Part shown: in pieces, positions 17,356 to 25,396 of the stretch
How the letters are laid out: each line of letters starts with the position of its first letter
How positions within the stretch are numbered: the first letter of the stretch is position 1
Source: Streptomyces flaveolus
GTDB taxonomy: Bacteria; Actinomycetota; Actinomycetes; Streptomycetales; Streptomycetaceae
Reading direction: 5' to 3'
DNA: 33,496 nucleotides
NCBI RefSeq assembly: GCF_000716535.1
Contig: NZ_JNWV01000060.1
Location: 1-33,496 of the forward strand
Notes under the pieces: model-generated
What the model was told of the DNA's origin: nothing
Seen by the model: the letters and a program-made list of their open reading frames with translations, nothing else
Databases searched by the model: none
Made by a program: the position numbers and the translations under genes

Positions 17356-17467
17356 CGGATGGACGGTGTCGAAGAGCAGGCCGGCGACAGCGTCTTCCTC
17401 GGCTCGGACGTCGCGAGCTTCGTCAACGGCGTCGTGCTGCCGGTCGACGATGCCTGGACCGTCGTCC
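17356..17467 (+). pseudogene. C-terminal fragment of a short-chain dehydrogenase
   Basis: DRMDGVEEQAGDSVFLGSDV then ASFVNGVVLPVDDAWTVV is the standard SDR ending (usually ASF-x-NG-x-x-LPVDGGW; here GGW has become DAW). It continues into meaningless sequence rather than a stop. It lies on the opposite strand to the SDR N-terminal piece at 16678-17166. They may be halves of one gene split by an inversion, or two genes. The following 17468-17864 contains no supportable gene. Confidence 0.65.
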
Positions 17468-17864
17468 GACGTTCTCCGATCACTCGTCCAGACGCCCGTC
17501 CTGCGGATCCCGGTCTGCGGAGCGCCGCGAGTCCCGCGTGCTGCGAGCGACGACCGGTCCGTCGGGTCGGTGTTCCGATATCAGGTGCGTGCTCCACTCC
17601 TGCGCGCCGCCCTCGCCGCGCTGGCTCGTCCTGGCCTGAAGCAACCCCCTGTGCCGTGGCCGGTGGAATCCGGCCCCCGCAGGCTTCTTCGCCCCGGTGG
17701 TCATCCTCAGGTAGGAGAACGGCGTCGTCGTTCCGCACTAGGACGGTCCCCCGTCTGCTGCTCAGCCACGAGGGCCAGGTCACCGCACTGGCACGATGCT
17801 CCGGCAGCACCTGTAAGGGCAGCCTTGGTACTCACCTGAGAACAGACTTGGAGAGACCTTTCTC

Positions 17865-20096
17865 GTGGCTACCTTCCTGTACCGACTGGGCCGAACCGCC
17901 TTCCGGCGGCGTTGGCTGGTGACTTTGTTGTGGGCGGTGGTCCTGGGCTGTGTCGGTCTCGGCGCCGTCAAGGGCCCGACCGCGAGTGACGACGGCACGT
18001 CGTTCATGCCCGGCATAGAGGCCCAGAAGGCGTTCGACCTGATCGGTGAGCGGTTCCCTGGCTCCGACGCCAATGGTGCCAGCGCCCGCATCGTCTTCAT
18101 CGCCCCCGCTGGGGAGAAGGTGACGGCAGACGACAACCGTGCCGCCATCGACGAGCTGGTGTCCTCGGTCGCCGAGGGTGCTCAGGTGGACAGTGCCGTC
18201 GACCCCTTCGAGGCCCACGCGGTCAGCAAGGACGCCTCGACCGCGTACGCAACGGTCACCTACAAGGTCAAGGCCGACGACCTGACCGACACCAGTAAGG
18301 GCGGCCTCGAGAAGGCCATCGAGGAGGCTCGTGACTCGGGGCTCACGGTGGAAGTGGGCGGCACCGCTCTTGCCTCGCAGCCGGCCGCAGGGGGTTCGGC
18401 CGAGGCGATCGGCATCGCCCTCGCCGCCGTCGTCCTGCTGATCACCTTCGGCTCCCTGGCCGCGGCCGGGCTGCCGCTGCTCACCGCCGTCATCGGCGTC
18501 GGTGTCAGCATGTGCGCGATCCTTGCCCTCGGTAGCGCCCTGGGACTGTCCATGACCACCGGCACGCTCGCCTCGATGCTCGGACTCGCGGTCGGCATCG
18601 ACTACGCCCTCTTCGTCGTCTCCCGTTACCGCGAGGAGCGTGCGAACGGTCGCGACCCGCAGGAAGCGGCAGGACTCGCGGTCGGCACGGCCGGCTCCGC
18701 CGTGGTCTTCGCCGGTCTGACCGTGATCATCGCGCTCGCCGGCCTGTCCGTGGTCGGCGTGCCGATGCTGACCAAGATGGGCCTGTGTGCCGCCGGAGCG
18801 GTCGCCATCGGCGTCCTGGTAGCCCTGACCCTGGTACCCGCCCTGCTTGGCATGTGGGCGAATGCCGTCCTTTCCCGGAAGGTCCGCAAGGCCGGTAAGC
18901 GGGGCGGCAAAGCCCAGCATCCTCTCGAGTCCGCCGCCAATGGCGGCACCCGTTGGGCTCGCTTCGTGATGAGGCGGCCCGTGGCGGTCCTTCTGCTGGG
19001 TGTGGCCGGTCTGGGGGTCTTGGCCCTGCCCGCCGCTCAGTTGGAGATGGGCATGCCCGGCGATGAGGCGAAGCCCACGTCGTCCACTGAGCGGCGTGCT
19101 TACGACGCGTTGGCCGACAGCTTCGGTGCGGGCTTCAACGGCCCGCTGACCATCGTCGCGGACGTCAAGGGAGCCGCGGACCCGCAGGCGGCCGTGGCGA
19201 CGATGGCCGAGCAGATCAAGGACACCGACGGCGTCGTGTCCGTTACGCCCCCGCGGTTCAACGAAGCCGGGGACGCCGCACTCTTCTCCGCGGTGCCGGC
19301 CACCGGCCCGAACGAGGAGGCCACGAAGAACATCGTTCAGACCATCCGGGCGGAGCGGTCCAAGCTGGAGGCGGATACCGGCGCGACATTCGAGGTCACC
19401 GGCAGCACTGCGATGAACATCGACGTCGCACAGGCCCTTCAGGACGCCCTGGTGCCCTACCTGGCCGTCATCGTGCTGCTGTCCCTGCTGCTCCTCCTGG
19501 TGGTCTTCCGGTCCATACTCGTGCCCGTCAAGGCGGCTCTCGGATTCCTGCTGTCGGTACTGGCCTCGCTCGGGACGGTCGTCGCGGTCTTCCAATGGGG
19601 CTGGGGCGCCGAACTGCTGGGAGTGGAACAGACCGGCCCGATCATGAGCCTCATGCCGATCTTCCTGGTGGGCATCGTGTTCGGCCTGGCCATGGACTAC
19701 GAGATCTTCCTCGTCTCCCGCATGCGCGAGGCGTACGTCCACGGTGAGAGCCCCGGCCAGGCCGTGCGCTTCCGGCACAGCGCCCGCGTGGTCGTCGCCG
19801 CCGCCGTGATCATGATGGCGGTGTTCTCCGGCTTCATCGGGTCCGGAGAGTCCATGATCAAGACGATCGGGTTCGGTCTCGCTGTCGCGGTCCTCTTCGA
19901 CGCCTTCGTCGTCCGCATGACCCTGGTGCCCGCCGTACTCGCCCTGCTGGGCGACAAGGCATGGTGGCTGCCCCGGTGGCTCGACAAGGCGCTTCCCCGA
20001 GTCGACGTCGAGGGCGCCGGACTCACCTCACAGGCCCAGTCGCCGGCCCCGAGGAGCGCTGAGGCTCATCCGCGGGAGTCGGCCCGCACGTTCTAA
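17865..20096 (+). CDS. MMPL/RND family membrane transporter
   Basis: A 743-residue protein with the double RND layout. A first helix (RWLVTLLWAVVLGCVGLG) leads to an extracytoplasmic domain, then five helices. The second half repeats this after RFVMRRPVAVLLLGVAGLG. The paired GxDY signatures are present: VGIDYALFVVSRYREE near 243-258 and LAMDYEIFLVSRMREA near 609-624. Proton-motive export of lipids or small molecules is the family role. GTG 17865 follows GGAGAG at 17849-17854. Length and frame are normal with no defects. No linked regulator is seen; the upstream 400 bases are decayed. Confidence 0.93.
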   Translation: MATFLYRLGRTAFRRRWLVTLLWAVVLGCVGLGAVKGPTASDDGTSFMPGIEAQKAFDLIGERFPGSDANGASARIVFIAPAGEKVTADDNRAAIDELVSSVAEGAQVDSAVDPFEAHAVSKDASTAYATVTYKVKADDLTDTSKGGLEKAIEEARDSGLTVEVGGTALASQPAAGGSAEAIGIALAAVVLLITFGSLAAAGLPLLTAVIGVGVSMCAILALGSALGLSMTTGTLASMLGLAVGIDYALFVVSRYREERANGRDPQEAAGLAVGTAGSAVVFAGLTVIIALAGLSVVGVPMLTKMGLCAAGAVAIGVLVALTLVPALLGMWANAVLSRKVRKAGKRGGKAQHPLESAANGGTRWARFVMRRPVAVLLLGVAGLGVLALPAAQLEMGMPGDEAKPTSSTERRAYDALADSFGAGFNGPLTIVADVKGAADPQAAVATMAEQIKDTDGVVSVTPPRFNEAGDAALFSAVPATGPNEEATKNIVQTIRAERSKLEADTGATFEVTGSTAMNIDVAQALQDALVPYLAVIVLLSLLLLLVVFRSILVPVKAALGFLLSVLASLGTVVAVFQWGWGAELLGVEQTGPIMSLMPIFLVGIVFGLAMDYEIFLVSRMREAYVHGESPGQAVRFRHSARVVVAAAVIMMAVFSGFIGSGESMIKTIGFGLAVAVLFDAFVVRMTLVPAVLALLGDKAWWLPRWLDKALPRVDVEGAGLTSQAQSPAPRSAEAHPRESARTF

Positions 20097-20122
20097 GACG
20101 AAGCACGCTCAGACGCGCCGCA

Positions 20123-20209
20123 GTGCCGTGCGACCCCGAGCCCTCGGACGCCGACCGGCATCGCCGCAGCTGGTACGAACAGCTCCGCAAAGACCTACGG
20201 CGCTGGTGA
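20123..20209 (+). CDS. Possible tiny gene or 3' remnant
   Basis: A GTG frame of 28 codons: VPCDPEPSDADRHRRSWYEQ then LRKDLRRW. The stop is at 20207-20209, 33 bases before the next small frame at 20243. The charged helical ending looks like a real C-terminus, so it may be the remnant of a longer gene. No family or ribosome site recognised. Confidence 0.25.
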   Translation: MPCDPEPSDADRHRRSWYEQLRKDLRRW

Positions 20210-20387
20210 ACAGTTCCTGCCCCCACGCTCCGAAGGGCGACCATGCTCCGCGACGCCACCCATTCCCAGCTCTCCGGCCACTTCGACCGCTGGATCGGCC
20301 CGCTGTGCGGCGTTTGGCCCGATGGCCACGACGACTGGTGCACCGTCCTCGGCACCGCGCAAGATCGCCTGCAGCCGGTTCTGCGCC

Positions 20388-20434
20388 TGTCGACGGTCAC
20401 GTATTTCCCCAGGTCGAACGTCACGTAATTCCCC
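20388..20434 (+). repeat. Left end of the IS21 element: tip plus two repeat units
   Basis: Unit one GGTCACGTATTTCCCC (20395-20410) and unit two GTCACGTAATTCCCC (20420-20434), in the same orientation as the reverse complement of the right-end units. Confidence 0.8.
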
Positions 20435-20508
20435 AGCTCCTCGGTTGAACGGCACCCGAGCCGAGGCCCGTGCCGTGGGCAGGGAACCGCCCTGGCAGAC
20501 TTCGCCGC

Positions 20509-21051
20509 ATGGGATTGTTCAAGCGAGGCGGAAAGCCGGAAAGCGCCCCGCAGGGCCCCGACCCGGAGGGGCTGAGCACGCTGCTCCTGCAGGGCGAAGA
20601 CATGATCGACCAGCTGGCCCGCGCGCACATGTCCTGGGGACTCGGCTCGGCGGACCGGTGGGGGCTCGACCAGCGAACTGGTGTCATCACCTGGACATTC
20701 CCTGACAAGACCGCCACCGCCCCAGCGCAGATCCTCAGCAGCTGGAGTCCTTCGTCGTCCTCATGGCGGTGGGCATGGGCCAACGAGAGCATCCTTCCCG
20801 AGATGAGCCGCGACGCCCGCGCTGTTCGTGACTGGGCCGAGGCCCACGGCCACGATGCTCTCGCGGCGCCGGAGGTCGATGCCGACGAGCAGACGGCAGG
20901 TACTCTCGCGGCTCTGGCCGTCCGGATCACCAAGGCGGCGGGCTTCTATCGTGGCCCCGGCGCGAGGTCGATCGCGATCATCACGTTCGGACCCGTCACC
21001 TTGACCGCCCAGGACGGCAGCACGTCAACCTTCAAGATCGATATCGAATAG
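20509..21051 (+). CDS. DUF6882-like passenger protein inside the IS21 element
   Basis: A 180-residue protein, MGLFKRGGKPES then LARAHMSWGLGSADRWGLDQ, TWTFPDKTATAPAQILSSWS, PSSSSWRWAWANESI and a C-terminal ITFGPVTLTAQDGS. The core W-to-WAWAN block fits DUF6882, a family of unknown function in actinobacteria. No TM segment or signal peptide. The frame could start at 20470, but the family-like beginning is at 20509; neither has a strong ribosome site. It lies wholly between the IS ends, convergent with istB, and shares a hairpin terminator with it. It is therefore carried as cargo; whether it aids the element or host is unknown. Confidence 0.75.
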   Translation: MGLFKRGGKPESAPQGPDPEGLSTLLLQGEDMIDQLARAHMSWGLGSADRWGLDQRTGVITWTFPDKTATAPAQILSSWSPSSSSWRWAWANESILPEMSRDARAVRDWAEAHGHDALAAPEVDADEQTAGTLAALAVRITKAAGFYRGPGARSIAIITFGPVTLTAQDGSTSTFKIDIE

Positions 21052-21078
21052 CAGCTGTTGCCGGGAACGATGGCCCGG

Positions 21079-21102
21079 TGCCTGGCCTCGTGCGGCCAGG
21101 CA
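21079..21102. terminator. Bidirectional hairpin between passenger gene and istB
   Basis: TGCCTGGCC, a 6-base loop, then GGCCAGGCA: a perfect 9-bp stem between two convergent stops (21051 and 21129). Confidence 0.7.
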
Positions 21103-21128
21103 ACTCGGCAGCGCCCGGGCTCAGCGGA

Positions 21129-21896
21129 TCAGATCGGTTTGTCCTGCTTCTCGGTGGGGCCCTTCGGTCGCTTGTTGAGCCGGTAGCTGGGGCCGTTCAT
21201 GATGACTTGATGGCTGGCGTTGATCAGCCGGTCCAGCAGTGACTCGGCGACGACCGGGTTCGGAAAGAGGGGATACCAGTCGTTGGGTGCCCTGTTGCTC
21301 GTGATGATCAGGGACCGGCCCTGTCGTTCGGAGACGAGTTCGTAGAGGTCATCGGCCTGGGACGCGGTCAGCTGGCGCATGGCGAAGTCGTCGAGGATGA
21401 GCAGGTCGAGGCGGATGAGTTCGCGCATGCGTTTGTCCCAGGTGCGGTCCGCGTGGCCGCCGGCGAGTTCGGCGAGGATGCGGCTGGTCTTGGTGAAGCG
21501 GACGTTGGCGCCCTGGCGGACGGCCTGGTGGCCGAGGGCCTGGGCGACGTGTGTCTTCCCGACCCCGACGGGCCCGAACAGAATGACGGACTCGCCGGAG
21601 TGGAGCCATCGCAGGGCGGAGAGGTCGCGGATCTGGGCGGCGGGCAGTTTCGGGGAGGCGGCGAAGGCGAAGCCCTCCAAGGTGGCCTGCTGCTCGAACT
21701 TCGCTCTGCGCAGGCGCCGTTCGAGAGCGACGGACTCGCGGCGGGTGATCTCGTCCTGGCAGAAGACCTGGAGGAAGTCGAGGTGCCCGAGCTCGCCCTT
21801 CTGGGCCTGGGTGAGGCGGGCGTCGAGGGTTTCCAGCATGCCGGACAGTCGCAGTGTCTTCAGCGACTCGCGCAGGGCGGTGGTCATCACGCTCAC
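21129..21896 (-). CDS. istB: IS21 helper ATPase IstB
   Basis: A 255-residue AAA+ ATPase of the DnaC/IstB family. Walker A is GPVGVGKTH, Walker B LLILDDFAM, then SLIITSNRAPNDWYPLF (sensor region) and a terminal AVAESLLDRLINASH-like arginine-finger region. It promotes target capture and strand transfer by IstA. GTG 21896 overlaps the istA stop (GTGA), so translation is coupled. Frame is intact. Confidence 0.93.
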   Translation of the reverse strand: MSVMTTALRESLKTLRLSGMLETLDARLTQAQKGELGHLDFLQVFCQDEITRRESVALERRLRRAKFEQQATLEGFAFAASPKLPAAQIRDLSALRWLHSGESVILFGPVGVGKTHVAQALGHQAVRQGANVRFTKTSRILAELAGGHADRTWDKRMRELIRLDLLILDDFAMRQLTASQADDLYELVSERQGRSLIITSNRAPNDWYPLFPNPVVAESLLDRLINASHQVIMNGPSYRLNKRPKGPTEKQDKPI

Positions 21897-23514
21897 CGGT
21901 CGGCCTCCTCAGCATCGACGTCGGCGTGACCCTGGTCGTCGTGAACCTCGCCGGGGATCTGCGGGGGGATGGTGGCGGCGAACAGGCCCTCGGGGCCGTG
22001 AAGGAAGGCCGCGGCTCCGGCGTCGCCGGTCTCCGGTTCGGGGTCGGTTTCGGTGCCGGCGACCAGGATGCCCTTGACCGTCCGGTAGGACGGATCACCG
22101 ACCGCGACCGCCTTCGCGCAGGCGGCTTCGAGCCTGGTGTCGCCGTACTTCTTCCGAAGCCCAGGACCCCTTGGGCGGCGCGGAGCCGGTAGAGGGCGTT
22201 GACCTCGAGCAGTTGGTCGATCACCTGCCGGCAGGCGTCCCCGACCTGCGAGGCTTGGCCGCGGCACCAGATGGGCGTGCGCATCTGGAAGGCGATCTTC
22301 TCAGGCGGATAGTCATCCTTGTCGGTGCGTTTTCCCTGCTCAAGTGCCGCGTGCGTCTTGACCAGCTCGCCCTCGTGGAAGACCTGCACCATCGTGGCGG
22401 TGGAGCGGACATCGACACGGCGGCCGATCAGCTTCCAGGGCACCGAGTAGAGGGTGCGGCCGACCTTGATGTGGATGTCCGGGCCGACGGTGGCCTGTGA
22501 CCATCTGGCCAGCACGAACGGCTCCTCGTGCAGCGGCAGCAGGGCCTTGGCCTCCACCGCCTCGAACACGGACAGTGGCTTCGCCCCGTCCAGCGGCCGG
22601 CACTGCCGCTGACCTGCGACGTTCGTGGCCCAGAGCAGGGCCTCGGCCTGCATGTGCTCCAGCGAGGTGAACGTCCGGCCGCTCCAGAACGAGTCACGGA
22701 CGTAGGGCATGGGCCGCTCGACCCGTGGCTTGTCCTTCGGCTTCGACGCCCGTGCCGGATCCACCAACGTCCCGTAGTAGGAGGCAAGTTCGGCATACGA
22801 CCGGTTGATCTTCGGGTCGTAGAGGTCCGGCTTGTCGACCCCGGTCTTGAGGTTGTCCGGCACCAGGCGACGCGGGACGCCGCCGAAGAAGCGGAAGGCT
22901 TCCGCGTGTGCGAGGGTCCAGGCGTGCTGGTCCATGTGCGTCACGGGGCGGACGAACATGTGCCGCGAGGCTGGCAGCACCATCACGAACGCCCAGATCC
23001 GGTGCCGCTTCCCGCTGGTGGGGTTGATCCACTGCCCCAGGAAGCCGTAGTCGATCTGGGCCTCCGAGCCCGGCTCGACGTCATCCCGCAGCACCGTTAC
23101 CTTCGAGCGGGCCGCCTCGTCGGGCAGGTTCTCATGCACCCAGCGGCGGAACGTCGTGAGTGACACCCTCAACTTGCCCTCGTCGCGGAGCCGTTGGTGG
23201 ATCGTGGTGACCGTCGTGGTCTTCAGCAGTTCCTTGACGTAGTCGCGGTGCGGCTCGATCTCGCCCCACCTGACCTGGTTCAGCTTCCGGCTCGTGAGCT
23301 CGGGGAACCAGCTCTTGAGCAGCTTGGCCCAGTCCGCCTCGCTCATGGGCGGCCCGCCTGGGGTGATCCTCGCCTTCTCCGCCGGCGCCAGGTACTTCCT
23401 GATCGTCTTGCGGTCCACTCCCAGCGAGGCGGACACCTGGCTCTTGGACCGGCCCGCGTACCATTGCACGTAGATCTCGACGATGTCGACCACGGTGAAC
23501 GTTCTCCTTGCCAT
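21893..23514 (-). pseudogene. istA: IS21 transposase IstA with a single frame break
   Basis: From ATG 23514 it has the N-terminal helix-turn-helix (IVEIYVQWYAGRSKSQVSAS, VDRKTIRKYL). The DDE integrase core follows (GSEAQIDYGFLGQW, RRLVPDNLKTGVDKPDLYDP and the ELASYYG region), then the C-terminal barrel (YSVPWKLIGRRVDVRSTATM). After LRAAQGVLG the frame goes wrong; LRKKYGDTRLEAACAKAVAV and the proper ending lie in another frame. One missing C near 22159 (GGC(C)TTCGG) explains it: repaired, the gene is 540 residues and ends in the GTGA overlap with istB. If the break is real, the element cannot transpose alone. Confidence 0.88.
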
Positions 23515-23720
23515 CCGGTGCGTCCGTCGGCCTCTCGGCTCGCGGATCGAGGGCCTGCGACGCTCCGAGAGGCCCAGACCCTCAACCCGGGCACCGGCAT
23601 GCCCATGGGGAACCCGGCCGATTCGCAAGGAAGAACCAATCCATGATCAAACCACTCGAAACAGGGAACATCACCCCAGTTCGAGCATGGTCGGCGGCAC
23701 CATCGATGGTCGGCGCCCCA

Positions 23721-23800
23721 GTGGGGAATCGTGACCACAGGGGTGGGGAATTACGTGGCGCTGATCATGCGGATCGTGGGGAATTACGTGACCGCCGACA
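23721..23800 (+). repeat. Right end of the IS21 element: three repeat units and tip
   Basis: GTGGGGAATCGTGAC (23721-23735, shortened), GTGGGGAATTACGTGG (23743-23758) and GTGGGGAATTACGTGACC (23776-23793), followed by GCCGACA ending at 23800. These are transposase-binding repeats; the three-unit end is asymmetric to the two-unit left end. Confidence 0.8.
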
Positions 23801-24116
23801 TGCGACCCTCCGAGGCCGACCCCTACCGACGTGTTGCGCACCTGCTTGCGCGAGCGTCCGCAAGCACCGGAGGAGATTCGGAGAACGCCGACTCCGCCCT
23901 GGAAGCCCTCGGTGCCGCAGAGGCGATCGCCGGCCAGGCCCGTATCACGGCCGGCCAGGAGTGACTTGTCGGGCTCGGTTCGGCCAACGCGGCTGCTGCC
24001 AGCCGCTGCTGGCAGCGAAACCGTTACGTCGGCTGGCGGTTGGAAGGTGCGATGCGAGGCGTAGAGGAGAATGGGCAAGGCACGGAACGCTTGCGCCGCC
24101 GGTGAGGAGAAGAACG

Positions 24117-24411
24117 TTGGATCTGCAGGCCGGTGTAGGCGTCTACCAGTTCGTTCGCGACCGACAGGACGATCTCCGGGACGAACAACACCCGGATGGC
24201 CACGACGCGTACGTCCAGCCCCGACGCGACGCCCACGAGCTCAGCCAGGAGTTCGCTACTGCGGCTCCAAGCGGGCACCACCGATGAGGCCCGCCGCCTA
24301 CTCGACGCGCTCATGGCCATGGCCGACCAGTGGAAGAGCCACCCTGACTTCCCCGCCGTAACCCGCGCCGTCCGCGCTGTGCACGACGCGGACACCACAG
24401 CGGAACGGTGA
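24117..24411 (+). pseudogene. Small unknown gene, apparently frameshifted
   Basis: TTG 24117 with GAGGAG seven bases upstream starts LDLQAGVGVYQFVRDRQDDL, then HPDGHDAYVQPRRDAHELSQ. Near 24246 the coherent sequence changes frame to LLRLQAGTTDEARRLLDALM, AMADQWKSHPDFPAVTRAVR and a stop at 24409-24411. Third-position GC stays high in both halves. One extra base would explain it. If no error is present, the first frame ends at 24287 as a 56-residue protein. Family not recognised. Its end overlaps the next start (GTGA). Confidence 0.4.
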
Positions 24412-24479
24412 TCACGAAGGGCTTTTGGTTTCTCACGTCGGGCGCGGTCGTCGTCATGCTGCTCCTCACGCCCTGGTGA
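24408..24479 (+). CDS. 23-residue single-helix membrane peptide
   Basis: VITKGFWFLTSGAVVVMLLL followed by TPW: nearly all one hydrophobic helix. GTG 24408 overlaps the previous stop by four bases (GTGA), and its own stop overlaps the next GTG in the same way. The two consecutive overlaps argue for translation as a coupled set. Confidence 0.4.
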   Translation: MITKGFWFLTSGAVVVMLLLTPW

Positions 24480-24622
24480 TCCGCCGTCGTGTCACTCCAT
24501 GGACAGTGGGGTGGCTGGCCATCCTGCTGGCCTCCATCGCCATGATGGCCCTGCTGGGTCTGACGGCACACCTCACCGCTACGGATGGCCGGCCGGCGCT
24601 CGTCGATGACCCGGATTCCTGA
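24476..24622 (+). CDS. 48-residue membrane protein
   Basis: VIRRRVTPWTVGWLAILLAS, then IAMMALLGLTAHLT and an acidic tail ending DDPDS. One transmembrane helix at about residues 10-34 with a basic cytoplasmic start (RRR). GTG 24476 overlaps the previous stop. A longer frame from ATG 24425 exists but lacks the coupled arrangement. Function unknown. Confidence 0.45.
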   Translation: MIRRRVTPWTVGWLAILLASIAMMALLGLTAHLTATDGRPALVDDPDS

Positions 24623-24654
24623 CTCGGTACGGACCGCGTGAAGAGCCTGCTCGA

Positions 24655-25020
24655 TCAGCTCGTCCAGGTCTTGATCTGAGCGGCGACCTCCCGCACCGGG
24701 AGACCGTCCCGGGCGGCACGGGCCAGCGGGAGAACGGTGTCCAGGCCAGGGCCCACCGGCATCCCGCACGCCGACAGGTAGGCCGCGGTCACCGTGGCCG
24801 CGAACAGCAGATTCCGCATCTCCAGGCTCGGGTTTCTCGCCAGCTCGCACAGCAGCGCCGCAGCCTTGTGATGAGGTTCGGGGTAGACCTCGTGGTCAAG
24901 GATCTCCGCCCGGTGACGTGCTTCCGCCGCTACGGGGACGCCGTAGTCGACGACCTGGGGGTCTCCCGGAATCTGCTGCGCCACTGCCAGGATCCACGCG
25001 AGGTCGATGCGAAGGTTCAC
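24655..25020 (-). CDS. Fic/Doc-like toxin of a toxin-antitoxin pair
   Basis: A 121-residue protein, MNLRIDLAWILAVAQQIPGD at the start, then DYGVPVAAEARHRAEI, AALLCELARNPSLEMRNLLF and AATVTAAYLSACGMPVGP. This matches the short actinobacterial proteins usually annotated as Fic family toxins. The catalytic Fic motif HPFx(D/E)GNGR is not present; only the Asn-x-x-Phe-Ala part near residues 71-75 resembles it. It may therefore act by binding rather than AMP or phosphate transfer. GTG 25020 overlaps the antitoxin stop (GTGA), as usual for such pairs. Confidence 0.7.
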   Translation of the reverse strand: MNLRIDLAWILAVAQQIPGDPQVVDYGVPVAAEARHRAEILDHEVYPEPHHKAAALLCELARNPSLEMRNLLFAATVTAAYLSACGMPVGPGLDTVLPLARAARDGLPVREVAAQIKTWTS

Positions 25021-25280
25021 GCGGCGTCCCTCGGTGCCGTCTCCGCCGGGGCGTCTGGGAGACCGGGGTACCGGTCCTCACCGACTTCCGCATCGAACAC
25101 GTCCGTGTACGCGGCCAGGAACGATGCAGCGCCGGCCATGAAGGCCGCGCGGGACTGATTCACGTCCGCCTCGATCAGGTCGGCCACGTACCCCTGCAAG
25201 CTCAGGCCCCGGCGCTTGGCCCGGTCCTCGGCGGCCGCCCTGACGGCGTCGTCCAGCCGGATATTCGTCTGCTTTGCCAT
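25017..25280 (-). CDS. Ribbon-helix-helix antitoxin
   Basis: An 87-residue protein: MAKQTNIRLDDAVRAAAEDR, then AKRRGLSLQGYVADLIEADV form a ribbon-helix-helix DNA-binding domain (residues 1-45). A C-terminal tail (AAFMAGAASFLAAYTDVFDA) likely binds and blocks the toxin. ATG 25280 is chosen because the RHH strand begins right there and GGTGGG precedes it; an ATG 12 codons earlier is less likely. It lies upstream of the toxin with a 4-base overlap and near a palindrome that may be its autoregulatory site. Confidence 0.75.
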   Translation of the reverse strand: MAKQTNIRLDDAVRAAAEDRAKRRGLSLQGYVADLIEADVNQSRAAFMAGAASFLAAYTDVFDAEVGEDRYPGLPDAPAETAPRDAA

Positions 25281-25291
25281 ACCCACCAGCA

Positions 25292-25301
25292 TAGCTAGCT
25301 A
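25292..25301. promoter_or_regulatory. Palindrome in the toxin-antitoxin promoter
   Basis: TAGCTAGCTA, a perfect 10-base palindrome 11 bases before the antitoxin start; related CTAG cores occur at 25314-25318. A short AT-rich palindrome fits an RHH repressor site. The minus-strand promoter probably overlaps it. Confidence 0.4.
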
Positions 25302-25396
25302 CTGATACCGTCGACTAGCATTCGCATAGGGTCCGGTGCCGCGGCGAGATCGCCTATCGGGCGGCCGGGAAGGCCAGCAGGCCCTGGGAAACCGGG

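Larger units (their letters stand above)
20388..23800 (-). mobile_element. IS21-family insertion sequence with passenger gene (3,413 bp)
   Basis: The tips are inverted copies: positions 20388-20411 (starting TGTCGACGGTCACGTA) match the reverse complement of 23777-23800 (starting TGTCGGCGGTCACGTA), with two mismatches. Each end carries further internal repeats of the GTCACGTAATTCCCC type, the multiple-repeat ends known for IS21. It encodes istA and istB on the minus strand and a plus-strand DUF6882 protein. Typical IS21 elements are 1.9-2.6 kb, so the extra length is passenger DNA. Flanks TGCGCC and TGCGAC look like a 6-base target duplication with one change. Confidence 0.88.
20243..23964 (+). 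pseudogene. Small unknown gene interrupted by the IS21 element
   Basis: The left part (ATG 20243, AAGGG 5-9 bases upstream) reads MLRDATHSQLSGHFDRWIGP through LGTAQDRLQPVLR to the IS edge at 20387. The right part, from 23801, reads RPSEADPYRRVAHLLARASA to ITAGQE and a stop at 23962-23964. Removing the element and one copy of the imperfect 6-base flank (TGCGCC/TGCGAC) joins the two halves in frame into a 100-residue protein. That agreement supports both the gene and the element edges. Function unknown; it may belong with the small genes at 24117-24622. Confidence 0.6.

Noticed and set aside
17832..19778. 648-codon minus-strand open frame
   Set aside because: It lies opposite the MMPL transporter, is rich in His, Asp, Arg and Gly without motifs, and is a by-product of high third-position GC in the real gene.
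21893..23514. Programmed frameshifting in istA
   Set aside because: The break near 22159 is late in the gene, no slippery heptamer or following stem was seen, and IstA is not known to need frameshifting; a missing base is simpler.
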